DNA from: Geranomyces variabilis
Lineage: Eukaryota > Chytridiomycota > Chytridiomycetes > Spizellomycetales > Powellomycetaceae
DNA length: 64,000 bases
NCBI GenBank assembly: GCA_027603065.1
Contig: JADGJP010000038.1
Location: 167,635 to 231,634 of the forward strand
Direction: 5' to 3'
This document shows positions 13,176 through 22,828 of this stretch, one piece after another. Each line of letters opens with the position of its first letter. Positions within the stretch are counted from its first letter, which is position 1. The notes under the pieces are model-generated. The model ran no database searches. It saw nothing but the letters and a program-made list of their open reading frames with translations, and had not been told where the DNA came from. Both the position numbers and the translations under genes were made by a program.

Positions 13176-14636
13176 TTAAGCTGCAGATGCCTGCTTTTCT
13201 ATGGCCAACTCTTGCGCGGACTCTGACGCACGCACATCGGCAAAGCGGCCTTGTGTGCCTGTGCGCACGATTCCAGTCATAAAGATGAGCCCAAATGGCA
13301 CTGGGGCTGCACCTGCATGAAGGTGTGCCCAGCCGTTCAAGTCAGCCTGCATTTGCGGCAACGGGATATCTATGGAGGGACTAGGGAGGTAAAGCGAAAT
13401 ACAAACATCAAAGTCAGTCAGGAGCAAGGAACCAAAACCACACAAGAGCTGCTGCTTACAGTCCACGAGCGTCCAGGGCAGCCTGCAGTTCTGAGGCTGT
13501 AAGCTTGTCAACACCCTCTTTTACCAATAACTTTCGACACATAGCCGAAATGCAATGTCAGCGAGAATGTCTGGTGGTGAAAAAGCATGCACAAAACACA
13601 CAAGCAACATCACACACGCACGCACATACCTGGTCATCTCCTTTGATGTACTCTGCGTGCATGCGAATCACGCGCCGAAGGTACGGAGCCGGGCCCACCC
13701 GCCAGATGCCAAGATACTTGTTGTACATGCGCAACTGGGTGCCTGTCATATTGGCAATTTCAAAATACTGCGGCTGCGTGTTTGCAAGCCTTTGCACAAA
13801 GTCATCTGTAAGAAATGAGCGTGGAGAGATCTGCTCGCAGACAGGGCAGGTGTTAGGAATGTTTGAAGTGCGAGGGTCTACTCTCTTTTGTGTACAATAC
13901 CGCGTCTCCAGCCTCAATGCTCTGAATGAGGGAAGCCGACAGCTCCTTGCGGATGCCAGTCAGACGCTTTACTTTGGCGGCAACTTGCTCAGGTGTTAGG
14001 CAAGGGCTCGGGACAATGCCGCGGAGGAGCAAAAACGGGATAGCTTCGCCAAGAAATACACAACAAAAGAGAAATGGGATGGCGCGCCAAAAATCCTGCT
14101 CGTTACGCTTGACCTTGAAAACATACAGTGTGAGCAACCGTTCAAAAGACTGGCTCGCTTGTGCCATTGGTCGCCAATCCGCATACCAAAAAGTACTCGC
14201 GCCGGTTCCACACATAGCCTTCGACAGCTTGCTTTCGCTTGAGCTCTTTTGCTTGCCGAGTTTCAGCTAGAAACACTTTGGTCCCGCTAATGAGCTGCTT
14301 GACCATTGTTTTTGTCTTTTGGATGTAGCCACTGACGCGGTCACCCAGACTCGTCGGAGTTGCGCCAGCTGTTGCCACGGCCGTGTCCCTGCTCGCCGAT
14401 GACGGCCGAGCATTGCTGGCGGGAGTTTGCGACAGACAGCGTGGCGTCGAGGTCAAATTTCGTCGAGTCGTGGCATTGCAAGCGGGAAGACCAAGGCCAA
14501 GGCGGGCATACGGCGGAAGAGCGGAGAATGCCCGCGGAAAGCGGGAGTTGGACAAGGGAATTGCCGCTGCCGCAGATGACGCGGCGAGGGAAGAGCGCAC
14601 GGCGACCGTCGGAAGGCGAGAGAGCGTAAAGGACAT
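13176..14636 (-). CDS. LETM1-domain mitochondrial inner-membrane protein (LETMD1/Mdm38-like)
   Basis: LETM1-family proteins sit in the mitochondrial inner membrane and act in K+/H+ or Ca2+ homeostasis and ribosome docking. The ATG at 14636 begins a serine/arginine/alanine-rich mitochondrial presequence (MSFTLSRLPTVAVRSSLAAS). Next come a basic helix region (KTKTMVKQLISGTKVFLAE), a hydrophobic segment (FWRAIPFLFCCVFLGEAIPF) and then the LETM1 ribosome-binding-like domain: FEIANMTGTQLRMYNKYLG, LRRVIRMHAEYIKGDD, LVKEGVDKLTASELQAAL and a final exon with LNGWAHLHAGAAPVPFGLI. Four introns are evident. At roughly 330-350 residues it is shorter than LETM1 and closer to LETMD1-like proteins. It is tail-to-tail with the meckelin gene, about 120 bp away. 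Confidence 0.82.
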
Positions 14637-14882
14637 TTCCTCGCTGAGCACTGCGTGAAAAAAGAAGGAATACAAAAAATCACCGCTCGCGTCAAACTTG
14701 ACCACGACGATCCGCCTGCCTGCCCAAAGAGGTCACCAAAGCGACACACCCCCAAGCCTGCAAGACTGGGACGAAGTTTCTTGATACGATGCGACAGGCA
14801 GGGGCCCAAAAACGAGCTTTGTGGGCGAGCAAGGGCAGCTGAGCTCCGCCTTGAAGTAAAAAAAAACACGAAAATGTCTTCA

Positions 14883-14954
14883 AGGACGCACTGAGAATTG
14901 AACTCAGAACCTGTCGCTCTGCAGGCGACCGCTCTGCCATTGAGCTATACGTCG
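14883..14954 (-). tRNA. tRNA-Cys (GCA), possibly degenerate acceptor end
   Basis: Reverse-strand cloverleaf: anticodon stem GTCGC/GCGAC with loop CTGCAGA gives anticodon GCA. The D arm is TAGCTCAATGGCAGAGC and the T arm CTGAG/CTCAG encloses TTCAATT. Acceptor pairs 2-7 form, but pair 1-72 is C-C. The same defect occurs in the inverted copy at 20174. It abuts the truncated methyltransferase end of the capping-enzyme remnant. Confidence 0.8.
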
Positions 14955-16556
14955 CAATTGATATTGTGCTCTCTGTCTGCTCTGCCGCAACCACTCTGCC
15001 ATTAGCCATCGTCCAAAACGCGGCCCACGTGTCGGGGATCCAAGCGACATTGTCCAGCGCGAAGCTCGCGGCGACGATGTCGTAGGCGTTCGGAGTCGTC
15101 GGCATCGCGAGAAGATCCGCTGACCTTGCAGCCCAGTTTGACCCAACGGTTGAACTCCCGCGCCGACGCCGCGTCCGACCCCGAAGTCGTCAAGCACCCG
15201 AACGGGTCGCGAGGGCCAGTCGCCGCCGGCGACGGTTTGTACGCACTGGTGCGCGATCTGGTTCTTCAACCGCCTGATGCCCGCTGATGTTCAGACGTTG
15301 CAGGTCGACGGGATGCTTCATGCTCTTCCATATGTCGATGGCCACCGTCTTGAAGTTTGGGCGCGGCTTTTCTTTGCGCACGCGCAAGACGTCAAAGGAC
15401 GCCCCATCGCCGCTCAGTGCGCACTCCACAATGCCGCCCGGCTGAGACGCGTGTCGGGCGCGCGAGGAAGAGGACAGGGGCAGCTGAGGACGAAACGGCC
15501 CGCAGATGTCGTTCACGTCGCCCACGCAAAGCGCCATGTCGTGGTGTCTCACTAGAAAATCGATGGAGTTGTACGAGGCCGGCTTCCACTTCAAGAGGTT
15601 GCGCCATTAACACCTGACGGGATACGGGTCGGCTTCTGGGACGAAGATCAAGCCGTCCGACTGCGGTCCGATGAGGGAGTCCAGCGTCGTCCGCATGCCC
15701 CATCGGTAGCTATGGTACGGCTTTTCCACCAGCCTCCAACCGCCCGTCAACGGCTGCGTGGCGACGACGTCCCTCAGACGCGCGAGCCGCGCCATCAGAG
15801 GTTCGTCCGGGTTCCCTCGCAGGTCCTTACCGTCGTGGAGCAACAGATCGAACGCGTGGACCGTGCGGCCAATTCTGTCCACCTCGACGCCCAGGACGTG
15901 ACGCACCGGCGCGGCCGTTGACGCCCCGGCGGCGTCAGCGTGCAAGAGCAGGTTCCCTCGTTCGAAATCGAGCTTTTCGGTCACTTGATGTGCCACGTCT
16001 CCGGTTGCGCGCCAACGAACATCGGAGGCCGCAAACCGAACGCCGCCATGTACGCCGTCCGGACGGCGTGATGAGGTCCTTTGAACGTACACAGGGCCTC
16101 CACGATGGAGCCGACCGTGGAAAGGAGCCCGTCCACGTCCCCCTTGCCGTGCACCACGTCGACCTCGACCTCGTGTGAAGGCACGCCCAACGTGGTCGCC
16201 TCCGTCACGTCGATGCGCACTTCGCGGACGTCGTCCACCACGGACCACCGCCGCTTCACGCGCGACAAGACGATCCTCTGTCCAGAAGGCGGCGGGGTTG
16301 CGACGGGCTCCTCCGCGGTCAGCGCGAGGCGCACTCCCTCGTCCAGGTCCATCGTGTTGCGTTTGATCTTTTTCTGATAGACTCCCGACTCTCTACGTAG
16401 CCCGTTTGAATACATGTGACACGTAGTGAGGGTCTCCCGCGCTGTAGGGGCGTGGCGTTTCAACAGGTCCATGTCTCTGACGGCCGCGAGCCCTTCCGCC
16501 GACGTCTTGAGGCGGGTTTCCAGTTCCACGCGCGGATCCGCGTTGGTTAAGGACAT
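14955..16556 (-). pseudogene. Decayed three-domain mRNA capping enzyme, large-DNA-virus / linear-plasmid type
   Basis: Fungal nuclear capping enzymes are separate proteins. Here, in one direction, stand a tunnel-type RNA triphosphatase, a guanylyltransferase and the start of an N7-methyltransferase. The first part (16556-15981) has the metal-binding ELETR-type strand, KRRWSVVDDVREVRIDVTE and HEVEVDVV. The second (about 15985-15300) has EKLDFER in place of the K-x-D-G nucleophile motif, DGLIFVPEADPY (motif IV), LKWKPASYNSIDFL (motif V) and an OB-fold end with RKEKPRPN. The third shows LDDFGVGRG (SAM-binding loop) and AYDIVAASFALDN in different frames. A frameshift separates parts one and two, a TAA interrupts between motifs IV and V, and two or more frameshifts break the methyltransferase, which stops at the tRNA-Cys. 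It is a non-functional relic of an integrated virus or cytoplasmic linear plasmid. The domain assignment rests on motifs read by eye. Confidence 0.82.
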
Positions 16557-16738
16557 CCCTATGGAAAGTCGTGCTCTGACTGTGATTGCCGTCTCTGGCC
16601 CTGCCCGCCAACCTCAAGCTCTTTTATGCACTGTTCCGCGTCTCGACATGACACTGCACCGCGACTTAGCGATTGAGGAGTTGGGCGGCAAGCCTTACGC
16701 GTAGCATTCATCTCATCCCTACGAGCCCATTTGCCCGC

Positions 16739-17518
16739 TTACAGAACGATCATGAGCTTCAGCACCCCGGCGAGCGGGCTCCTCGTGAACGGGGAGAGAA
16801 CAGATTTGACTGTGTTGTTCACGTAGTCCGGGATGTGTTCAATCGTATCCATGATCAATCCAACAAGTACGTCTGCAAAAAGAGCTGTCATGCCATGCAA
16901 TCCGGTGTTGAAAGAACCGTTTTCAAGGATTCGCCACTTGCTCAAACATGCGTTGAGTCTTTAGAAAGTATGAGGGGCATGACTTGTAGAACGTACAGCC
17001 GACGTATCGTGGACACCGCACCACCTCCCAGTAGGCCTTGACGATCTTCCAAGCGATGTTGGTGCTGGAGACGTTTGAGCTTGAACTCCTGACTGGGGCT
17101 CTCGGATCGGATCCGGAGGAGACGTTGAGAACGTCCGCAGTGCTGGGGCCTGTATTTGCAACCTCAAGCGTTCCAACTCAATGTCCGTTATGGAGATTCT
17201 GGAGGCGATCATGACGGACACGACGGAGAGCAAGGTGTACCACAGCCAGTAGCATATCACGGACCTCCTGCACTTGGCCGTCGCGAGGGCCCAGGGCGAG
17301 CGAGGCAGGTAGGTACACGGCAAGAGCAGCATGTTATAACTCCCCCGGTTTGGGCTGCCCGTGACCACTGACGTGATTTTGGCCAGACCTATAAAAGGCG
17401 ACGCCTCGCGCGGCCCCCCGTCCTTGTTTTTCTGTTGGCTCTTTACAATGGACCTGCGCAAGGAAAAGGTTTTGGACAGCCTTATACTGCACGCAAGGAA
17501 GCCGCCTACCACGCGCAA
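16739..17518 (-). pseudogene. Orphan membrane-protein-like coding remnant (minus strand)
   Basis: Two open stretches in different frames look coding. The upstream one contains a hydrophobic segment (ICYWLWYTLLSVVSVMIAS) after a basic stretch. The downstream one (down to a stop at 16739) contains GLHGMTALFADVLVGLIMD and a hydrophobic end. Between them the plausible frame, with NIAWKIVKAYWEVV and cysteine-rich YVGCTFYKSC, is reached only by shifting frame near 17150. I recognise no family. Position inside the tRNA-bounded island and the frameshift suggest a decaying foreign gene, like its neighbour. Confidence 0.35.
17388..17397 (+). promoter_or_regulatory. TATA box (CTATAAAAGG)
   Basis: A consensus TATAAAAG lies about 57 bp before the ATG at 17449, and the stretch between contains a pyrimidine run. 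The spacing suits a Pol II core promoter for the small plus-strand frame that follows. Confidence 0.5.
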
Positions 17519-17740
17519 GAACGGAAACGAGCGAGCGAAAGCACGCTAGAGGAACTTCGTCAACAAGTATGGACGAGCGCTCACGGCCGGCTTGTACTGC
17601 CAGTGGACAAAAGTTGGAGACCCCCAAAAAAAATCGTGCACTGCGCGGCGGCTGTGAGGGGATCTCCGACTTCTGTCCTCTGGCTGTATATGCTTGAACT
17701 GCAAGTTGAGACTTCGGGAATTCTTGTCATCGTTCGGTAG
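17449..17740 (+). pseudogene. Small orphan gene with early stop, downstream of a TATA box
   Basis: From the ATG at 17449 the frame reads MDLRKEKVLDSLILHARK and a basic stretch, then meets TAG after 33 codons. The same frame then continues with plausible protein (NFVNKYGRALTAGLYCQWTK), and an overlapping frame (from about 17435) is also open to 17740. This suggests a gene broken by a nonsense change or frameshift. No family is recognised. It sits head-to-head with the minus-strand remnant above and has its own TATA box. Confidence 0.35.
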
Positions 17741-17839
17741 GTTGATTCCAACGAGTTTGCATTTTAAATTTTTTCTGCACAGACTAAAAAAAACCATTTT
17801 TTTTTCTTGACAACAGGTTTGGTCCGCAGCCAGGCGAAA

Positions 17840-19073
17840 ATGCGATTGCAAATTATTCATTTGATCCCGGCGTTTACAATCATCATTGCTGGAATCATCT
17901 CTGCGCTTGTCAGCTCGTTCCTTCCCGCTAACGGCGGTGAAATCAGTGGAAGCGAGAGAGACGAGCTGCTTGTGTACGATATCCTCTCAAATGCTCTCAA
18001 CATGTTTGAGACAACCGGCGCGCGGCTTGGGCGGAATGTTTTTGAGAGTGAACGCCAAGCCAACGGGCATTCTCCGCACGGCCGGTTTTACGGCCCGTTG
18101 TGCACAGCGCCGGAAGGAAGCACAGGAGCGCCAGGAACTTGCGCGTCGCAACCTTGAGAATCTGCCCAAAATCGGCTACTACATTGCGCTTGCGTTGGCA
18201 GTCGGCCAGGTGACGTGGGCACAAAGGATCGACAAGAACATGTTTTACAACCTCGTCGCCTGCCCAACATGCAATTTACGGTTTCCCACCGGCAAGGTCA
18301 AGACTCCCAGAAGCAATCCTGAGATCGAAGTGCACGGACTTTCGCACGGGATCAAACGCGACGATTTCATTACCACCACAAAGATCATGTTTCTCCACCA
18401 CGTCATCACCCATGCCGAGTACGGCAGCAGCAAAGAGCTTGGCGAAATTATCGAGTTTGTCTCCGTCGACGAGCTTCTTAGCGAGGGCGAGGTGATTGCT
18501 GACTACCCTTCTGCTCTATTCAAAGGATGGGTGCGAGCTGTTGACCTGGGCAAGATTGTGCCCATGTCTCGCGCGGTGATGGGAGAAATCAGGGAAATAC
18601 CGCCTTCGCCGGGCAACGGCGACGGCAACGGCGATGACGACGACGAACTGGAAATCTCAACTCCGGAAGGTGGCGAGCCGGGTGATTCTTTTGCCGAGTC
18701 TGTCGATGAGACTGAGCAAAGCGCAAACTATCGTCGATACGCTCAAGACTATGGCCGCCAAGCAGCTCTCGACTTTATTTTCGGCCTCGATATGGCCACC
18801 GAAGAAGGCCGGCCCACAGGCGCTGTTCCCGGCTTACAGACACCTGCCCAGCATGCACTTTGGGGCCTCCAGCCTGACCTGCGCAAGTTTGTCGGCACAC
18901 GGAACTCTGCATGGTGGACCACCATGATCAACACTCGCATGAAGCTAGACGGACCAACGGGGTACAGAATGGAAGTGGGTAGCTTGTACCAACACCCCGC
19001 AATGCGATTGTGTGCAGTGGCCGTTTTCGAGAGCATTGCCGGCAGCGCTCGCACTATGCCCGAGTATCCCTAG
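17840..19073 (+). pseudogene. Orphan gene with N-terminal membrane anchor, one frameshift
   Basis: The ATG at 17840 opens with a strong hydrophobic segment (MRLQIIHLIPAFTIIIAGII), then ERDELLVYDILSNALNMFE. Near 18030-18090 the sensible frame changes by one base and then runs to TAG at 19073 (about 330 codons). The second part has RRKEAQERQELARRNLENLP, a second hydrophobic stretch (IGYYIALALAVGQ), C-P-T-C spaced cysteines, an acidic G-D-D-D-D linker and a C-terminal domain with RNSAWWTTMINTRMKLDG. I do not recognise it. The long frame in GC-balanced sequence and its sharp amino-acid character argue that it was coding. The frameshift could be a sequencing error or an unrecognised intron. It lies in the same island as the capping-enzyme relic, so a viral or plasmid origin is possible. 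Confidence 0.5.
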
Positions 19074-19445
19074 CCACCACTGATAACGACAGCGACGATA
19101 CTGTCCTTTCCGCCCCCCTTCCTCACAAGACCTGCACGACCTCGCTCTCACTAGTCTACGCTATGCGCAAAACACTTACAATGATGCCATCAGCAGCAGC
19201 ATCGGCGAGATCAAGACACGCATCTCGCCAATGCTGCTGCTGATGGTAACATCATCTTGAGTGCTTTGCGCAATGCAGTGATGTCTATGCCGGACATCCT
19301 TGCGCGGAAGCTGCTTCGTGACCAACGTGACTTGCCCATTTTTGACAACATTAAGCTTGGCGGATAGACTCGAGTTCAATCAGAGAGCAAGTTGATGTAG
19401 CTGCGTATTTGGTATTGGCTGCGATTGCCCTTACCTTCTCGGAAT
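19060..19445 (+). repeat. Dispersed repeat copy 1 with 24-bp hairpin
   Basis: Shares about 370 bp of clear similarity with 23513-23895, starting at TTAGCCACCACTGATA-type sequence in copy 2 (TAGCCACCACTGATA here) and including CATCATCTTGAGTGCTTTGC. At 19187-19246 the arms CCATCAGCAGCAGCAT and ATGCTGCTGCTGATGG, extended inward by GGCGAGAT/ATCTCGCC, form a near-perfect hairpin. Short coding-like frames occur on the plus strand (ALRNAVMSMPDILARKLLRD), but stops break them. Confidence 0.7.
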
Positions 19446-20173
19446 AACAGAAACTTTGACAAATGCTAATATTATGGCACGCTGAACCCTGCCCAATTCT
19501 GAGAGCGCGGACCGTTGATACATCTGGTGCTCAGCTACAGGCTTATGCTGCCTGTCTGGGACGCTGTGGCAGCTTTTTCTTCAGTTCCAAATCGGGCATC
19601 ATCGTGCCGAATGTGCTCTATAACTCTGGAGATGTGGGCAGTCATGCATCCGAGGTTCGTGAGGATATGAAAGAATATTGTCGATACTCGCCTTACAGGG
19701 AGCGCACGAGCATGCTAAGCTTAGTATCTGGCAACTGGTCTGATGCCGTAACATGCCACAGAAGACAGCGCAGCGCCAGATGTCCGGGCCGCCGAATCAA
19801 GGCACTGTCTCGGTCGCTTACGTCCTGGTGGCAGACCACCAGATGCAGCTTGTTAGCTTAAAGACCCGGCCAATGGGGCCGATGGCCGTGGGCCTGCCAA
19901 CTTCGACATGATTGATTCCGACAGATGGACGATGAGTCATAATTCCGGAACCTTGTGCATGCCATTGCAAAATAAACTATGTACGCCGCAAGCTCTCGAT
20001 GACCAATGTAGTCGAACAAACATTGCTCTAGGTCTCCGCGAACTGCTCCAGCCAGCAAAGATCATGAGCCACTGCTTTGGCGGCAGTTTTTTCTGGCTAG
20101 GGCGTCGACACAAGCGGCTGAGTACAAAAATTTCATCTCTACAACAATACTTAGGCTCACAGCGATCAAAAAG
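19446..20173 (+). other. Coding-like debris without an intact gene
   Basis: Open pieces such as NQGTVSVAYVLVADHQMQLV (about 19790-19860) read like protein but are interrupted and change frame. No domain is recognised. This is the last part of the island before the second tRNA-Cys. Confidence 0.35.
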
Positions 20174-20245
20174 AGTTGTATAGCTCAATGGCAGAGCGGT
20201 CGCCTGCAGAGCGACAGGTTCTGAGTTCAATTCTCAGTGCAACCT
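20174..20245 (+). tRNA. tRNA-Cys (GCA), inverted second copy
   Basis: Identical to the 14883 copy from the A box to the end of the T arm (anticodon loop CTGCAGA, anticodon GCA). It differs only in the acceptor stem, where compensating pairs (GTTGTA with TGCAAC) still form. Pair 1-72 is again mismatched (A-C). Orientation is opposite to the first copy, 5.2 kb away. Confidence 0.8.
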
Positions 20246-20589
20246 CTAGTGCGAGGATGTGCCCAACTTTTGTTTAGCGAATTTGCAGGCTGACGGTAGG
20301 CAACGGGAAAGCGCAAGCGGGGCAGCACTGAGATACTATCTAGCATGCACGGTGAGTCACCGCGTTTCTGGTTGATTTACCTTCCCATTGCCTCTCTTCG
20401 TTTTGGGCAGAGGCACTGGAAATGCTCCTAAATGTAAACTAAAGTATTCTTCACAAGTCGTGAGTAGGTAAGAATGGCCCAAATTGCGATGTATTGTGAA
20501 TGAAGCTGGATTACAAACAGATTTAGCGGAAGGGGTCTGGCTACTTGATAATAGGACTTCCACAACTGCTCTTAATAGCGACTCCCTGT
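20246..20589. other. Intergenic, nothing recognised
   Basis: Short frames on both strands with no domain. It holds the 3' flank of the minus-strand orphan gene at 20590. Confidence 0.4.
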
Positions 20590-21465
20590 TTATCTTCCCA
20601 AAGGCGCGACGCTCGCCAGCGCATCCACTGCTGCCTCCAAAGCCTCCATATCCATTCGCGCTTGATAGGCCCAATCAACAACTTCCCCGCTTACTGGCAC
20701 GCCATTAGAGTCTAGTGCGCAAGACTGTGCCAATTCGAGTCGTGCTGAGAAAGAAGAGCGAAAGATGGCCGCTTGCATATACGCGTGTGCTGATGCCGAG
20801 GACGTGGAAAAGATGCTGGAAACAAAGTTCGGTAGCGGCGTTGCGAGCGTTGGAAGGAAGGGTACGTAAGGCGGTGTCACGAATGTCGTCATTGCTGTGG
20901 GCGTTGCCTCCGCATAGTCTCGTAAAGGCTCGTCTGCACATGGAAACGGAGCAAGAGTCGTAGCAGCCGCAAAAGAAGCAGTACTGCTGGCGCCACTATG
21001 TAACGCAGCAAATGTTGGATTCGATTGGGTCCCTCCGTTATCCTGGTCCCTGGACGCTTGCACACTCTGGCGCGGCGCCGCCGCAGTGCCAAGACGCCTC
21101 GCCATGCGTAGGCTAGCCCAAAAGGCCTCATCCAGAGCCCGCGCTACCTCCTCGTCTTCCTCCTCCTCCTCGTAGCGCTCGCCGAGTACCTCCTTTTCTT
21201 CATCATCGTCGCCGTACCGGTGTACTGTTCTCATGGCTGATGACGGAAGCGACGATGGCGCAAGATCGAATAAGAGCTGGGTATTGCTTGGGCCGAGGAT
21301 TCTGGCGCGCGAGAGCTGTGGGGGAGAAAAATCATCCGAGGCCCACGAGGAGCTTGAGTCTGACCGTGATCGTCGACGGTGCAACTGTGGTTCTGGTGTT
21401 GTCAACGAGTCTTCCATGGCGTGGGATGGGTGAGGCAGAAGAGCGTGAGGGGAACAACCGGACAT
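20590..21465 (-). CDS. Hypothetical protein with acidic and serine-rich low-complexity region
   Basis: A single open frame of 291 codons. The ATG at 21465 gives MSGCSPHALLPHPSHAM; the second ATG at 21417 (MEDSLTTPEP) is equally possible. The first 75 residues are R/S-rich with SRSDSSSSWASDDF. A glutamate-rich run (YEEEEEDEEVARALDEAF) precedes a helix with FWASLRMARRL, then an alanine/threonine/proline-rich middle. The C-terminal 80 residues look folded (SAHAYMQAAIFRSSFSARLE, then VVDWAYQARMDMEALEAAV). No family is recognised and no intron is needed. Codon use and frame length support a real gene; function is unknown. Confidence 0.6.
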   Translation of the reverse strand: MSGCSPHALLPHPSHAMEDSLTTPEPQLHRRRSRSDSSSSWASDDFSPPQLSRARILGPSNTQLLFDLAPSSLPSSAMRTVHRYGDDDEEKEVLGERYEEEEEDEEVARALDEAFWASLRMARRLGTAAAPRQSVQASRDQDNGGTQSNPTFAALHSGASSTASFAAATTLAPFPCADEPLRDYAEATPTAMTTFVTPPYVPFLPTLATPLPNFVSSIFSTSSASAHAYMQAAIFRSSFSARLELAQSCALDSNGVPVSGEVVDWAYQARMDMEALEAAVDALASVAPLGR

Positions 21466-21867
21466 GCATATCGGCTACATTGTGCTGCTAAGAGCGAAGC
21501 AAAGCGGAAACGGGAGTGAGCGTGAGCGAAAACCGCGCGTGACTCATCGCTGCTTTTCTCCTTTCCCCAACATCCGTTCGCTTTCGCAGCTGCCTTGATG
21601 TGTGGCCCTTCGCTCAATGCTTGAGGCACCGTACACCGAGAGGGGGCTTCTGCTGCCCACAAATTCCGCCAATATCTGGCGGGGCGGACCTAACAGTCGC
21701 GGAGCGGACAAACCGCAATCTTTGCACGTTGGCTACAAATGCAGCCCACGCTGAACGGCCTGTCTAATTGACTCAACTTGGCATTGCGTCGCTCGCAGCC
21801 CGCTCGCAGCCCAGCAAAACTTCACTTGCGCAACATGTCAAGCACTTAGAATGTGGCAAAATTAGAA
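21466..21867. other. Intergenic between orphan gene and tRNA-Leu
   Basis: About 400 bp with no supported gene. It presumably carries the promoter of the minus-strand orphan gene. Confidence 0.4.
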
Positions 21868-21950
21868 TGACGAGAGTGGGATTTGAACCCACGCCTCCGG
21901 AGAGATCAGGGCCTTAACCTGACGCCTTAGACCAACTCGGCCATCTCGCC
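21868..21950 (-). tRNA. tRNA-Leu (AAG)
   Basis: Type II tRNA with a long variable arm. The acceptor stem GGCGAGA pairs with TCTCGTC, the A box region is TGGCCGAGTTGGTCTAAGGC, the anticodon stem TCAGG/CCTGA has loop TTAAGGC giving AAG, the variable arm is TCTCTCCGGAGG-like and the T arm holds GTTCAAAT. No intron. A is the discriminator. Confidence 0.93.
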
Positions 21951-22089
21951 TGTTGAAAGCGCTCAGCGCATGAGTTAATAACAGCAAGCTTCATTGAAGG
22001 GTGCACGTAACGGGTTCAACTGTGCAAGCGTTTTTAAAGTTCAAATGCATCGGATTAAAACATATGGGCCATGTAAAATGAAAGAATTC

Positions 22090-22540
22090 TACCATGTAAC
22101 AAGAGATGTTCGAAATATATTACGAGTACGAACACCCCGTCCAGCGCAACGTCTGAACTTGCGGGGCGCGGCGCAGCCATGTTGTTCGGCTCATCGACTT
22201 CGCCGCTATTTGTGATCCGTTGGAAGACATGTCTCGCGCCACATACTTGTTTCTGGTCGGCCAATTAATAAATTCGAGGCATTGTCCCTCGGTGACGGTG
22301 ATCCTCCTTTGCAAGCGCTGCATTTACTTCCGCTCGCTCTTATATTTGCCGTCGAGCGGCTCCGCGACTTCTAGTCCGGACGCTCGATCATGCTGCAGGC
22401 ACAGATTCACCAAGATTGGCTCCGCTCCTTTCCTCCGAGCTCTGCGACTATGGTCAATGTTACTGGAATTCCATGCCTGGCTCTGCGCTGCCGGGCAACC
22501 TCCCTTGCAAGCAACCTTTGACCGTCTTTAGACTTATGCA
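22090..22540 (+). pseudogene. Interrupted coding remnant, unknown
   Basis: On the plus strand a frame reads FEALSLGDGDPPLQALHLLP, then ALIFAVERLRDF, hits TAG and continues as SGRSIMLQAQIHQDWLRSFP. A neighbouring frame upstream gives YYEYEHPVQRNV before a stop. The stretches read like protein but no frame spans the region and no splice solution was evident. Family unknown. The rest of 21951-22828 shows no gene. Confidence 0.3.
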
Positions 22541-22828
22541 TGTATTTTACGCAACTATTATACTGCAAACTTGCTCCGCAACATTTCTTAAGATCAGCTC
22601 CGCTTGAGGTGATAGTGCGCTAGCAAAAAGAATGTACCTCGACGAAGAGGATTTCCCCCTATGGCAAAGATCATAACCAAATCATACTAGCTTGTCCGAC
22701 TGTCCGACTGTCCCCCTCCCCCCCTCCCCCACCAAAAAAAATCCAGCCCGGCCCCATCTTGTCCTCCAGCTGATCATCAGTCTTTTTTCTCCACAGTAAG
22801 CACGACCTTTTCAGAAATATTATCAACA

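Noticed and set aside
14360-14894. Plus-strand frames of 80-90 codons rich in arginine and glycine.
   Set aside because: They are antisense to the presequence and first exon of the LETM1-domain gene.
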